Assembly: GCA_900317845.1 (NCBI GenBank)
Contig: ONII01000021.1
Span: 1-41,381, forward strand
DNA: 41,381 nt
Reading direction: 5' to 3'
Source: an uncultured Bacteroidales bacterium
GTDB taxonomy: Bacteria; Bacteroidota; Bacteroidia; Bacteroidales; UBA932
In this document: positions 22,562-31,711 of the stretch, in pieces
Position numbering within the stretch: position 1 is the first letter of the stretch
Layout of the letters: each line of letters starts with the position of its first letter
Made by a program: the position numbers and the translations under genes
The notes under the pieces: generated by a model
What the model was told of the DNA's origin: nothing
What the model saw: only the letters and a program-made list of their open reading frames with translations
Databases searched by the model: none

Positions 22562-24082
22562 ATGAGAAGAAGTATGTTAATTTGGGCCCTGACATTTGCC
22601 ACTTTGTCAGTTGGGGCGCAGAATCCGGCTCCGGCCACTTACCACGGGCAGGTGCTCAACCTGGATGACTGCCGCCAGATGGCCGTACAGGAAAGCAAAG
22701 CGCTGGACCAGGCCCGCATCGAGACGGAAATGGCCGGCTATGACCGCAATATTGCCATGGCCAACTATTTCCCCAAAATCAGCGCCACCGGCGCCTACGT
22801 ATATAACAACCGCGACGTGGCCCTCCTCAACGAGGACCAGAGCAACCGGCTCCGGAATGCCGGCACCAACGTGCAGAATGCCTTTTGGGATTACCTGCAA
22901 GGCGGCGCCGACAACATCCAGGGAGACCTTACCCGGGAGGTAGCCACACGCTTGCTGGAGGCCCTTCGCGCCAATCCCAACCTGCCGGACATCGCCACCC
23001 CCATCAACGCCATCGGCCAGGACATTGACAACGCCCTGCACCCGAACCTGCACAACATCTGGGTGGGTGCCATCACCGTGCAGCAGCCGGTGTTCGTGGG
23101 CGGTAAAATCATCTACAGCAACCAGATGGCCGTGCTGGCCCAGCAGCTTTCGGAGGCCAAATATGACATGAAGGAGGCCGATGTCCTTTTGGACGTGGAC
23201 CAGGCCTACTGGCAGATTATCTCCATCGCCAACAAAAAGAAACTGGCGGAGAGCTATGTGGAGCTCCTGGAAGAGATGGAAAAAGACGTGCAAACCGCTG
23301 TCAATGCAGGCGTCTCCACGGAAAGCGACCTCTTGCAGGTGCGCGTCAAGGCCAACGAGGCCCGCATGATGCTCACCAAGGCCACCAACGGCCTCACCCT
23401 TTCCAAGATGCTCCTGTGCAAGCGCATCGGCCTTCCGCTGGACAGTGCCATTGTCCTTGCCGATGAAACCCTGGACGTGATTCCGGAACCCGGCCGCCCG
23501 GTGGAAAAGAGCCTGGAAGACATCTATGAGTCCCGCCCGGAGACCCGCAGCCTCACCCTGGCCACCAAAATCTTTGACAAGAAAGCCAAAGTGGTGCGCG
23601 CAGACCTCATGCCCACCGTGGCCCTCATGGGCGCTTTCACCGTTTCCAACCCCAATGTCTACAACGGCTTCCAGAACCAGTGGCAGGGCGGCAACCTGAG
23701 CGCCGGCGTCATGGTGAAAATTCCCATCACCCATGGCGGCGAGGCCCTGTTCAAATACAAGAAAGCCAAGGCGGAAGCCCGTCTGTACCAGGACCAGCTG
23801 GACGATGCCAAAGAGATGATTAACCTCCAGGTAACCCAGCAGCGCAAGCTCTTTGACGAGGCCCTGCAAAAGGTGGAGATGGCCCGCTCCAACCTGGACC
23901 TGGCGGAAGACAACCTCCGCAGCGCACGCGTAGGCCTGGATGCCGGCGTCATTGCCACCAACACGGTGCTGGGCGCGCACACCGCCTGGCTCAGCGCCCA
24001 CAGCGAATATATCGACGCAGGCATTGAATTGCAAATGACCGCCGCCAGCCTCCGCAAAGCGGAAGGCGGCTACAAAAACTAA
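22562..24082 (+). CDS. TolC-family outer-membrane efflux protein
   Basis: A 506-aa outer-membrane factor. The signal peptide is about residues 1-19 (ending VGAQ). The body has the two-fold repeated long helices and short strands of the OEP family (PF02321): LNLDDCRQMAVQESKALDQA at the start of repeat 1 and the second repeat from about residue 320 (LEDIYESRPETRSLTLATKI). An extra stretch of about 60 residues around 85-150 in repeat 1 probably forms an insertion. It makes the exit duct for the HlyD-like adaptor encoded 9 bp downstream. Confidence 0.93.
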   Translation: MRRSMLIWALTFATLSVGAQNPAPATYHGQVLNLDDCRQMAVQESKALDQARIETEMAGYDRNIAMANYFPKISATGAYVYNNRDVALLNEDQSNRLRNAGTNVQNAFWDYLQGGADNIQGDLTREVATRLLEALRANPNLPDIATPINAIGQDIDNALHPNLHNIWVGAITVQQPVFVGGKIIYSNQMAVLAQQLSEAKYDMKEADVLLDVDQAYWQIISIANKKKLAESYVELLEEMEKDVQTAVNAGVSTESDLLQVRVKANEARMMLTKATNGLTLSKMLLCKRIGLPLDSAIVLADETLDVIPEPGRPVEKSLEDIYESRPETRSLTLATKIFDKKAKVVRADLMPTVALMGAFTVSNPNVYNGFQNQWQGGNLSAGVMVKIPITHGGEALFKYKKAKAEARLYQDQLDDAKEMINLQVTQQRKLFDEALQKVEMARSNLDLAEDNLRSARVGLDAGVIATNTVLGAHTAWLSAHSEYIDAGIELQMTAASLRKAEGGYKN

Positions 24083-24091
24083 ACTTTCCTT

Positions 24092-25087
24092 ATGAAATCA
24101 CAGAAGAATTACAACCTCCTGATAGGGGTTGCGGCTTTGGTTGCCATTTTACTTGTCATCTCCATCGTCGGATACATCGTTTCCCGTCCCAAGCCCATCG
24201 TCATCCAGGGTGAGGCAGAGGCCACGGAGTACCGCATTTCCGGCAAAGTTCCGGGCCGAATCGAGGAGTTCCGCGGCATCGAAGGCCAGCTGGTCAGAAA
24301 AGGCGACACGCTGGTGATTATCGACTCGCCGGAAATCCGTTCCAAGATTGCGGAGGCCAATGCCGCCAAGGCAGCCGCCACCGCCCAGAAGGACAAGGCC
24401 ATGCACGGCGCCCGGCAAGAGCAGATTACCGGCGCTTACGAGCTTTGGCAAAAGGCCAAGGTGGGTGAACAAGTGATGCGCAAGTCCTTCGAGCGCATCC
24501 GTTCCCTGCACGAGCAAAAGGTGGTGTCGGACCAGAAGTATGACGAGGTAGAAGCGCAGTACCGTGCCGCCCAGGCCACCACCAAGGCCGCTTACAGCCA
24601 GTATTCCATGGCCGTCAAGGGCGCCCGCCAGGAAGACAAGGACGCCGCCATCGCGCTGGTGGAAAGGGCCAACGCCGCCGTGGAGCTGGTGAATTCCTAT
24701 CGGGACGAAATCCGCCTCACCTCCCCTTCGGACGGTGTCATTGCCGATATTTACCCGAAGGTGGGCGAACTGGTGGGCCAGGGCGCGCCCATCATGACCA
24801 TCCAGGACCTCTCCGACATGTGGTTCACCTTCAACGTGCGCGAAGACCGCCTGAAGGGGATGCAGTCCGGCGACCAGATCCTCCTCACCATACCCGCCCT
24901 GAACAACCGCGAAGTAACGGCTACCGTCTATTACCTGGCCGCCCGCGAGTCCTACGCCACCTGGAAAGCCACGCGCGAGATTGGCGAGTTCGACACCAAA
25001 ACCTTTGAAGTACGCGCCCGGCCCAACCATCAGGTAGAAGGCCTGCGTCCCGGCATGAGCGTAATCCTGACGCGGGAGGAGCAATGA
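24092..25087 (+). CDS. HlyD-family periplasmic adaptor (membrane fusion protein)
   Basis: A 331-aa adaptor. The N-terminal membrane anchor is about 8-31 (LLIGVAALVAILLVISIVGY). The lipoyl-like half-motif is GKVPGRIEEFRGIEGQLVRK. Then comes a coiled-coil hairpin (about 80-200) and the second lipoyl half plus barrel (LTSPSDGVIADIYPKVGELV). It links the inner-membrane permeases to the TolC duct, as in YhiI/YbhG-type systems. It overlaps the next gene by 4 bp (ATGA), so the translation is coupled. Confidence 0.92.
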   Translation: MKSQKNYNLLIGVAALVAILLVISIVGYIVSRPKPIVIQGEAEATEYRISGKVPGRIEEFRGIEGQLVRKGDTLVIIDSPEIRSKIAEANAAKAAATAQKDKAMHGARQEQITGAYELWQKAKVGEQVMRKSFERIRSLHEQKVVSDQKYDEVEAQYRAAQATTKAAYSQYSMAVKGARQEDKDAAIALVERANAAVELVNSYRDEIRLTSPSDGVIADIYPKVGELVGQGAPIMTIQDLSDMWFTFNVREDRLKGMQSGDQILLTIPALNNREVTATVYYLAARESYATWKATREIGEFDTKTFEVRARPNHQVEGLRPGMSVILTREEQ

Positions 25088-26244
25088 ATTCCATCTACAA
25101 AGTTGTCCGGAGGGAGCTCCTGATTATCCGGAAACGCCCGCTGTACATCCTCGCCTCGGTGGGGGTGCTGCTGGTGAATACGGTGTTCTACCTCTCCCTC
25201 ATGCAGGACGGCCTCCCGCACGACCTTCCGATCGGCCTTGTGGACCAGGACCAAAGCTCTACGTCGCGTTCCTTTGCCACGCAGCTGGACGCCACGCAGC
25301 TTGGCAAGGTCATCTACTACGACGACCTCCACCGCGCCCGCGCCGACATGCAGACGGGAAAAATCACCGCCTTCGTCCTCATTCCGGAAGGGTTCAATGC
25401 CGATATCCAAGCCAATCGGCAACCGCATCTGTCGTATTATGTGAACTCGCTGTACTTTGTGGGCGGAGCACTGGCCTACAAAGACATCCTCACCATGGCT
25501 AACCTCACCAGTGGCGCCGTCCAGCGCCAGGTGCTGCGCGCCAAGGGCGTGAACGAGCGGGAAATCCGCGGACGCATCCAGCCCATCGTGATGGACCAGC
25601 ACCAGATTGGCAATCCGGCCACCAACTACGGGGTGTACCTCAACGGCGTTATCCTGCCGGGCGTGCTGGAGATGATTGTCATCCTGATTACCATTTACGC
25701 GGTGGGCTCCGAGCTCAAATACGGCACCTCCAAGCACCTCATGCGCACGACCGGCGGCTCCATCGAAAAGGCGCTGCTGGGAAAGCTCCTCCCCTACAAC
25801 CTCATTTTTACGGCGCTGGGCATCGGTCTGGAACTTCTTCTGTTCCACTGGCTGAAGTACCCGCTGCAGGGGTCCCTGTGGTGGATGTTTGTGGATATCC
25901 TGCTCCTGGTGACAGCCTCAGAGGCTGTGGGGCTGCTCATTATTGAACTGTTCCCGGTGCTGCGCCTCGCTATCAGCGTGGGGGCCATCATCAGCGTGCT
26001 GGGCTTCTCGCTGGCCGGCTTCTCCCTGCCTGTGAGCTCCATGCCGCCCTACGTGCAGGGCTTCAGCGCCATGTTCCCTTTACGGCACTATTACCTGTTC
26101 CATGTGCAGCAGACGCTCTGGGGCAGCGGTTTTGCCGGCTGCTGGCAGGAGATGGTGCACCTGTTAGTGTTCCTGCTGCTTCCTCCCCTGTTCATGAGAA
26201 GGCTGGAAGACGCTTATGTGAATCAAAACTATGAAAGAGACTAA
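25084..26244 (+). CDS. ABC-2-type permease (YhhJ/YbhS-like), first
   Basis: A 386-aa inner-membrane protein of the ABC-2 (PF12698) type. It has one N-terminal TM (about 18-38), a large periplasmic domain (PIGLVDQDQSSTSRSF at its start), then five TM segments from about residue 190 to 370. It would move a hydrophobic or amphipathic substrate, perhaps a drug or envelope part, toward the adaptor and TolC duct. It is the third gene of the operon. No ATPase is encoded beside it. Confidence 0.9.
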   Translation: MNSIYKVVRRELLIIRKRPLYILASVGVLLVNTVFYLSLMQDGLPHDLPIGLVDQDQSSTSRSFATQLDATQLGKVIYYDDLHRARADMQTGKITAFVLIPEGFNADIQANRQPHLSYYVNSLYFVGGALAYKDILTMANLTSGAVQRQVLRAKGVNEREIRGRIQPIVMDQHQIGNPATNYGVYLNGVILPGVLEMIVILITIYAVGSELKYGTSKHLMRTTGGSIEKALLGKLLPYNLIFTALGIGLELLLFHWLKYPLQGSLWWMFVDILLLVTASEAVGLLIIELFPVLRLAISVGAIISVLGFSLAGFSLPVSSMPPYVQGFSAMFPLRHYYLFHVQQTLWGSGFAGCWQEMVHLLVFLLLPPLFMRRLEDAYVNQNYERD

Positions 26245-27514
26245 CTATATCGGCCTGTGGCTGCGCAACTGGTACAGCATCTTTGTCCATGAACTCAAGC
26301 TCATTTTCACCGATGGAGGAGTGATGGTCATCTTCTTCGTGGGCGGTCTGCTGTACCCCGTGCTCTACAACCTCATCTACATGAACGGCACGGTGGACGA
26401 TATGCCCGTTGCGGTGGTAGACCTCTCCGGCGGCGCCTACAGCCGGCGCTATCTGCAGAAGGTGGACGCCACCCGCGAATGCGAAATCCTCACTTACTGC
26501 ACCTCGCTGGAGGAAGCCAAACAGCTGATGCAGCGCCAGATAGTGCATGGTGTCATCCTCATCCCCGCCGACTTTGACACGCGGATTGTCCGCGGTGAGC
26601 AAGGGGTCATTTCCACCTATGCCGACATGTCCAGCTTCCTGTACTACAAGTGCCTCACCATGGGCACCAGCCTCACCATGCTGGACGAGATGCACACCAT
26701 CCAGACCGAGCGTTATACGGCCGCCGGATTGGACGGGCAGAGCGCCTACCAGCTGGTGCAGCCCGTACTCTCAGATGAACAGATGCCTTATAACAGGCCC
26801 TTCTCCTACACCATCTTCTTCATTTCCGCGGCGCTCCTCCTGGTAATCCAGCAGACCATGTTCTACGGCGGGTCGCTCCTTGCAGGCACACTGCGCGAAC
26901 AGAACCGGAGCTTTGCCTCCCTGCCCAAGCAGTTGCAGGGGCTGGGCGTCGGCCGTGTGGTGCTGGGCCGCGGCGCCGCGTACCTGTCCGTGTACCTGGT
27001 CACGGGAACCCTCATCGCCCTGCTTATTCCCTGGCTGTTCCGCCTGCCGCAACATGCCTTCTGGGGCGATGTGATGGTGCTCCTGGTGTTCTACATCCTG
27101 GACTGCATCTTCTTCACCTTCACCTGGTCCACCCTCATCTGGAAGCGGGAAACGGTGTTTGTGCTGTTCCTGTCCGTCTCCCCCATCTGCCTGTTCCTTA
27201 CGGGCTTTTCCTGGCCCACAACCGCCATCCCGGCGTTCTGGCAAAAGGTGGCGCTCCTGTTCCCTTCCACCTTTGGCTGCCGCGCCTTCATCAACCTGAA
27301 CACCGCCGGCTGCACCCTGCAGGACATTGCCCCTGAAATCCGGGCCATGACCGTCCAGACGGTGGTGTACTACTTCCTCTCCTGCGTGGCCGTATTCGTA
27401 GAAAACAAGGTGGTGGAACACCGCGCCCGCCTGGAAGCCCTGCGCTCCCGCGTGGATGGGCATTTTGGCGTTCCCACCGGTGAAGAAGCCCGCCAAATCA
27501 TTGCAGGTGAGTAA
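26231..27514 (+). CDS. ABC-2-type permease, second
   Basis: A 427-aa paralog of the preceding permease with the same plan: N-terminal TM (about 28-48, GGVMVIFFVGGLLYPVLYNL), periplasmic domain opening DDMPVAVVDLSGGAYSRRYL, then a C-terminal five-TM bundle. It ends with a charged cytoplasmic tail (about 395-427). It overlaps the first permease by 14 bp, so the two probably form a heterodimer. It is the last gene of the efflux operon. The TonB-receptor promoter starts within its last codons. Confidence 0.9.
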   Translation: MKETNYIGLWLRNWYSIFVHELKLIFTDGGVMVIFFVGGLLYPVLYNLIYMNGTVDDMPVAVVDLSGGAYSRRYLQKVDATRECEILTYCTSLEEAKQLMQRQIVHGVILIPADFDTRIVRGEQGVISTYADMSSFLYYKCLTMGTSLTMLDEMHTIQTERYTAAGLDGQSAYQLVQPVLSDEQMPYNRPFSYTIFFISAALLLVIQQTMFYGGSLLAGTLREQNRSFASLPKQLQGLGVGRVVLGRGAAYLSVYLVTGTLIALLIPWLFRLPQHAFWGDVMVLLVFYILDCIFFTFTWSTLIWKRETVFVLFLSVSPICLFLTGFSWPTTAIPAFWQKVALLFPSTFGCRAFINLNTAGCTLQDIAPEIRAMTVQTVVYYFLSCVAVFVENKVVEHRARLEALRSRVDGHFGVPTGEEARQIIAGE

Positions 27515-27530
27515 AATAGTTGTACCTTTG
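27501..27530 (+). promoter_or_regulatory. Promoter of TonB-receptor unit
   Basis: TTG (27501-27503), 19 bp, TACCTTTG (27523-27530). The ATG lies 8 bp after the box, so the leader is only a few bases. The -33 element is inside the end of the permease gene. Confidence 0.75.
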
Positions 27531-27538
27531 CATTCTCT

Positions 27539-29641
27539 ATGAAGAAGAAGGTACTCATCACATGGCTGCTGCTGGCGGTGACAGGGGTCCTGCATGCGCA
27601 GGAGCTGGCGGATACACTGGATGCCTCGCGCATATCGGCCCTCCGGGAGAAAACCCGCAACACCACCCAGACCGGCCTTATGCATATCGAGAGCAAGCAG
27701 CTCACCTCCGGAATTGCCGTTTTTGGCACGCCGGATGTCATCAAGAAACTCCAGCTGCTGCCGGGCGTAGCCGCCGGGAACGAGCTCATGAGCGGCCTGT
27801 ACGTGCACGGCGGGGACGGCAACGACAACCTTTTCCTGCTGGACGGCGTTCCGCTATACAACATCAGCCACTTTGGCGGCCTGTTCTCCAGCTTTAACAC
27901 GGATATCATCGACAACCTGGACTTTTACAAGAGCGGTTTTCCGGCCCGGTATGGCGGCCGCATGTCGTCAGTGGTGGACGTGGAAACGCGCGAGGGCAAC
28001 ATGAAGGAATACCACGGCAGCGCGTCGCTGGGCCTCATTGACGGGCGTGTGCAGGTGGAGGGGCCCATCGTCAAGGAAAAAACGTCCTTCAATGTGGGCC
28101 TCCGACGCACCTGGATGGATGTAGTCACCATACCCGCCATCTGGTACGCCAACCGGCGCAACGGGCCCGACCAAACCGTGGGCGGCGGCTATGCCATGTG
28201 GGACATCAATGCCCGCGTAACGCACCGCTTCGCGCCCGGCAACGTCCTCAATGCCTGCTTCTATACGGGTGCCGATGACCTCCGCGCCTCCCTGGAAACC
28301 AAAGACGCGTCAAACATGAAGCTGGGCGTCAAATGGGGAAGTTTAACCGGCTCGGTATCGCATTTTTACGAGTTCTCCAAAAAGCTCAAGGTCAAAACGG
28401 CGCTGTACTATACGCAGAGCACCTCGGACACCGGCTACAACTTCGGGTTCCGCAGCGAGAAAGAAGGCGTGGTCACGCGCAACACCATGGACGACAAAGA
28501 CATTGCCTCCGTGCGTGAAGTAGGCCTTACTTCCAACTGGGACTGGTATCCTAATCAGTACAACCACGTGCGCTACGGGCTCAGCGCCCAATATCACTGG
28601 TACCATTCCGGACGCACGTATGCATCGTCCGCCGAGGAAGACGGCGTGCCCACGTCCAAAAACGGGGACGACGTGTCGCAGGGCTACCGGGCCTTTGAGC
28701 CGGCCGTGTATGCCGAGGACGAGATCTTCCTCCGGTACAACCTCACACTCAATGCGGGCCTCCGCTTTGCCCTCTTTGCCACACCCGGCAAAACCTATCC
28801 GTCGCTGGAGCCGCGCGTGGCGTTCAAATGGCTCATCAACAATTCCATATCGGCCAAACTCTCCTATACGCGCATGAGCCAGTTCGCGCACCTGGTGTCG
28901 GCCGTATACATGGACCTGCCGTCCAACAGCTGGATGCCTTCCACGGCCCATGCCAAGCCCATGGTCAGCGACCAGGTGGCCGGGGGCATCTACACCAGCT
29001 TCGGCCCGTTCACCTTCAACCTGGAAGGCTGGTACAAGACCATGGAGAACGTGCTGGTGTACAACGGAAGCAACACTTTTGTGCCGCCCATCACCGAATG
29101 GGAAAAATCCTTTACGGAGGGCCGGGGCCGCTCGTGGGGCATGGAGCTGGAGGCCACCTATAGCAAAGGGCCGCTCACCCTCACCGCCTACTATACCCTC
29201 TCCTGGTCACGACGGTACTTCGAGGCCATTTTCCCCGGCTGGTATCCGGACCGCAACGACAATCGGCACAAGATTAACCTCATCGCGTCCTGGCACTTTG
29301 CCAAGCACTGGGAGGCCTTTGCCAACTGGAACTACCATAGCGGCAACCGCATCACCTTCCCTTCGCACTACATTGAGGTGGACGGCAAGCGACGCTACCT
29401 GTACGACGCTCCGTACAACATGCAGCTTCCGGATTACCACCGCCTGGATATCGGCGTGGACTTCACCACCACCTTCCGCAACGGGCACGGCCTCAAGGTG
29501 AACCTGAGCATCTACAACACCTACAATCACCTCAACGCCTCGCTGGCCTTCCTGCGCACAGACAAGGACGGCAACTTCAGCGGCATGGCCTACGGCCTCA
29601 TCCCCATCATTCCCACCTTCACCGTCACGTACAAATTCTGA
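27539..29641 (+). CDS. TonB-dependent receptor, short form
   Basis: A 700-aa outer-membrane transporter. The signal peptide is about 1-20 (ending LHAQ). A plug domain follows (about 55-150): GIAVFGTPDVIKKLQLLPGV, then VHGGDGNDNLFLLDGVPLYN, FGGLFSSFNTDIIDNLDFYK and RYGGRMSSVVDVETREG. The rest is a 22-strand barrel ending in an aromatic (FTVTYKF). It lacks the N-terminal carboxypeptidase-like extension common in SusC-type and many Bacteroidota receptors, and only about 35 residues precede the plug. The pairing with DUF4249 is a known Bacteroidota arrangement. The substrate is unknown. Its stop overlaps the next ATG by 1 bp. Confidence 0.9.
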   Translation: MKKKVLITWLLLAVTGVLHAQELADTLDASRISALREKTRNTTQTGLMHIESKQLTSGIAVFGTPDVIKKLQLLPGVAAGNELMSGLYVHGGDGNDNLFLLDGVPLYNISHFGGLFSSFNTDIIDNLDFYKSGFPARYGGRMSSVVDVETREGNMKEYHGSASLGLIDGRVQVEGPIVKEKTSFNVGLRRTWMDVVTIPAIWYANRRNGPDQTVGGGYAMWDINARVTHRFAPGNVLNACFYTGADDLRASLETKDASNMKLGVKWGSLTGSVSHFYEFSKKLKVKTALYYTQSTSDTGYNFGFRSEKEGVVTRNTMDDKDIASVREVGLTSNWDWYPNQYNHVRYGLSAQYHWYHSGRTYASSAEEDGVPTSKNGDDVSQGYRAFEPAVYAEDEIFLRYNLTLNAGLRFALFATPGKTYPSLEPRVAFKWLINNSISAKLSYTRMSQFAHLVSAVYMDLPSNSWMPSTAHAKPMVSDQVAGGIYTSFGPFTFNLEGWYKTMENVLVYNGSNTFVPPITEWEKSFTEGRGRSWGMELEATYSKGPLTLTAYYTLSWSRRYFEAIFPGWYPDRNDNRHKINLIASWHFAKHWEAFANWNYHSGNRITFPSHYIEVDGKRRYLYDAPYNMQLPDYHRLDIGVDFTTTFRNGHGLKVNLSIYNTYNHLNASLAFLRTDKDGNFSGMAYGLIPIIPTFTVTYKF

Positions 29642-30633
29642 TGAAAAAAGTATTCTATATTCTGTCGATGCTGCTTCTTGCCGCCTCCTGCGAGATTCCG
29701 TTCCAGCTGGAGCAGAACGGGAAGGCGCGCATCTATGTGCAGGGCATCGTGCACAACGGCGAGGTCTTTGTCAGCACCCAGGTAGCCAATCCCGTAAGCG
29801 GCAAGCAGCTCGGTCAGGTGCCCGTGGACGTGCGCACCTCCTTTGATGGAGACCGCTTCCTCGTGGAGGCTCAGGCCGATGGTCTTGAAACCGCGAGCGG
29901 AAGCACCACGGTGCCGCCCGGGCCGGACCTGGAGGCCGTTACCGCCCGGACCTTCCCTATCGACACGCTCACCGTTACGCAAGTCACATTCAAACTGGAC
30001 CATGCGCCCGAGGAAGGCGAATATTATGGCATCCGCATCCGGCGGGACCAGCACCTGGTTTTTGAAGACGGCACCGAGAAAGACACCACCTCCTACGCTA
30101 CGCCCGGCTACATTCTTACTTTAATTGAAAGTGGCAGCTTTAATCTGGAGGACTTTATGCAGGTAAGCTTTGACGGCACCTTCCTGGGCGGGGCCCGGTA
30201 CCAGCCGCTCACCATGATTACCCAAAAGCAGTTCCGGGAGAATGAATATACGTTCTACCTGGGCTCCTTTGACGCGCAGCTGCTGGACGCTATCCGGGGC
30301 CGCATGCCGGACGGGGATACGGGCGCTGCCGGCGGCGATATTGCCAGCGGAGAAGTGGGCAGGCAGAAGGACAAGAAAGAAGAGATCAAGCCCGTGGAAA
30401 CCCACACGGAATACACCTTTACCTTCTACCGGCTCTCGGAGGAATTCTTCCTCTTTGCCAAGGCCCTGTTCCAGAGCAATTTTGACTTCCTGTCCAATAT
30501 GGGCCTCATCCCTGCCAACTTTACCTGGAGCAATGTCAAGGGCGGCCTGGGCGTTGTGGGTGCCGTGAGCAGCGTCACCCTGGGCCCGTACTGCTATGAC
30601 CCGCTCCCGGAAGGCGATGCCAAAGAAAATTAA
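29641..30633 (+). CDS. DUF4249-family lipoprotein
   Basis: A 330-aa lipoprotein. The signal peptide ends in the lipobox LLAASC with Cys17. The body follows the DUF4249 pattern: QGIVHNGEVFVSTQVANPVS near the start, paired strands, and aromatic stretches near EYTFTFYRLSEEFFLF and PYCYDPL at the C-terminus. A charged, low-complexity insert (about 222-250, GDIASGEVGRQKDKKEEI) is probably a loop. The family is coded beside TonB receptors and is thought to work with them at the cell surface. It is coupled to the receptor by TGATG. Confidence 0.85.
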   Translation: MKKVFYILSMLLLAASCEIPFQLEQNGKARIYVQGIVHNGEVFVSTQVANPVSGKQLGQVPVDVRTSFDGDRFLVEAQADGLETASGSTTVPPGPDLEAVTARTFPIDTLTVTQVTFKLDHAPEEGEYYGIRIRRDQHLVFEDGTEKDTTSYATPGYILTLIESGSFNLEDFMQVSFDGTFLGGARYQPLTMITQKQFRENEYTFYLGSFDAQLLDAIRGRMPDGDTGAAGGDIASGEVGRQKDKKEEIKPVETHTEYTFTFYRLSEEFFLFAKALFQSNFDFLSNMGLIPANFTWSNVKGGLGVVGAVSSVTLGPYCYDPLPEGDAKEN

Positions 30634-30641
30634 AATAAATT

Positions 30642-30671
30642 TTGCTATTTCCGGAAAAGATGCTACCTTTG
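30642..30671 (+). promoter_or_regulatory. tRNA promoter
   Basis: TTG (30642-30644), 19 bp, TACCTTTG (30664-30671), 11 bp before the tRNA 5' end. Confidence 0.75.
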
Positions 30672-30682
30672 CATTCCCCAAC

Positions 30683-30757
30683 AGGGGCGTAGCTCAGCTG
30701 GTTTAGAGCGCTTCAGTCACATTGAAGAGGTCATCGGTTCGAATCCGATCGTCCCTA
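30683..30757 (+). tRNA. tRNA-Val(CAC)
   Basis: A 75-nt cloverleaf. The acceptor is AGGGGCG with CGTCCCT (one G-U), the D arm GCTC/GAGC, and the anticodon stem CTTCA/TGAAG with loop GTCACAT, giving anticodon CAC (30718-30720, reads GUG valine). The T arm is ATCGG/CCGAT with TTCGAAT. The discriminator is A and CCA is not encoded. Position 32 is G, unusual since a pyrimidine is common there. It has its own promoter and terminator. Confidence 0.93.
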
Positions 30758-30764
30758 CTCCCCC

Positions 30765-30794
30765 AAGAGACCTTCCTCCAAGGTCTCTTTTTTT
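30765..30794 (+). terminator. Terminator of tRNA-Val
   Basis: A perfect 10-bp stem AAGAGACCTT / AAGGTCTCTT with loop CCTCC, merging into a run of seven T. Confidence 0.9.
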
Positions 30795-30823
30795 GGTATT
30801 ACGGCCTAAAATTGCTACATTTG
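30793..30823 (+). promoter_or_regulatory. Promoter of lipoprotein gene, overlapping tRNA terminator
   Basis: TTG (30793-30795) sits at the end of the tRNA terminator T-run, then 20 bp, then TACATTTG (30816-30823). The ATG at 30849 is 25 bp beyond. Confidence 0.7.
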
Positions 30824-30848
30824 GAGGAATCTGTATATCGCACAAGTT

Positions 30849-31691
30849 ATGAAAAGAATCCTTGTTCCCGTTGTTGCCAGCCTGATGCTGCTGGGGTGCG
30901 GTGCGCCCAAACAAAGCGACACAGCCCTCATCGCCGATTTTTACGCGCATATTCTGAGTAACAAACCCGTGGAAGATGCCTACATTGAGAGCGTTCTATC
31001 AAAGGAACTCCTTGCCACCCTTTGGGAGGCCGACTACATTGACACCTATTCTTATTGGGTCTTTCGCACGGGGGCACAGGACGGCCCGTCCAGCGAATCC
31101 GGCGTAAAAGCGATCGAGCCTCTTGGCGAAGGCTGGTACCGTGTCATCTATTCGGACATGGGCCATTCCGGCATAACGGACATCCAGGTGAAAGACGGTA
31201 AAATTTGTGCCTATAAGCCTGGCCTGGAGGAAGATACCTACCTTACCGCCATTGGCCGCTATATGCAAGAACTGGGCTCGCACTATACGCCCGCAGAGCA
31301 CTGCATCCCCTTCAACCTCATCGTGGACGCCGACGCCAGCAATCCGGACGACATCCGTGTCTGGGGAGACTTCTGGGTAGAGAATTACAACCAGTCGGCA
31401 GACACGCTCCTCGCCGTTTCCGGCGGCAGTTATCCCGGTTGCATGCACGTGAAAAAGACCACCTCCGGCTTCGAGGTAAGCCAATTCGAGGCCGTTGAAG
31501 ACGGTTCTTCCTTCACCCGCACGGCCAAAGCCATCTTCGGCGACCGATACAAATCGCTCATGGCCCTTATGTCCGACGACGAGGCCAGAAAGTGTGCCCG
31601 CATCCAGTCCATCCGGGACTATGCAGAGTCCACCGGGCTCCCAATCTCCTGCTACAAGGATGAAGGCTGGCCGGCCGTGTCCGTCAAGTAG
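30849..31691 (+). CDS. Lipoprotein of unknown function
   Basis: A 280-aa exported lipoprotein. Signal peptide MKRILVPVVASLMLLG ends in a lipobox with Cys17. Residues about 25-125 resemble the DUF3828-like plan (short exported alpha/beta domain: ADFYAHILSNKPVEDAYIES, then WYRVIYSDMGHSGITDIQVK), but I am not sure. The second half (about 150-280) is a further mixed domain with three cysteines. It is a single-gene unit from a promoter fused to the tRNA terminator, convergent with the ABC-permease array, with 20 bp between stops. Confidence 0.75.
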   Translation: MKRILVPVVASLMLLGCGAPKQSDTALIADFYAHILSNKPVEDAYIESVLSKELLATLWEADYIDTYSYWVFRTGAQDGPSSESGVKAIEPLGEGWYRVIYSDMGHSGITDIQVKDGKICAYKPGLEEDTYLTAIGRYMQELGSHYTPAEHCIPFNLIVDADASNPDDIRVWGDFWVENYNQSADTLLAVSGGSYPGCMHVKKTTSGFEVSQFEAVEDGSSFTRTAKAIFGDRYKSLMALMSDDEARKCARIQSIRDYAESTGLPISCYKDEGWPAVSVK

Positions 31692-31711
31692 CGATTGGCC
31701 GCATCCGATAA

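Noticed and set aside
20327-24034. Long minus-strand open frames opposite the AmgK-RapZ and TolC genes
   Set aside because: High-GC third positions leave the opposite strand open. The plus-strand genes have clear domains and promoters.
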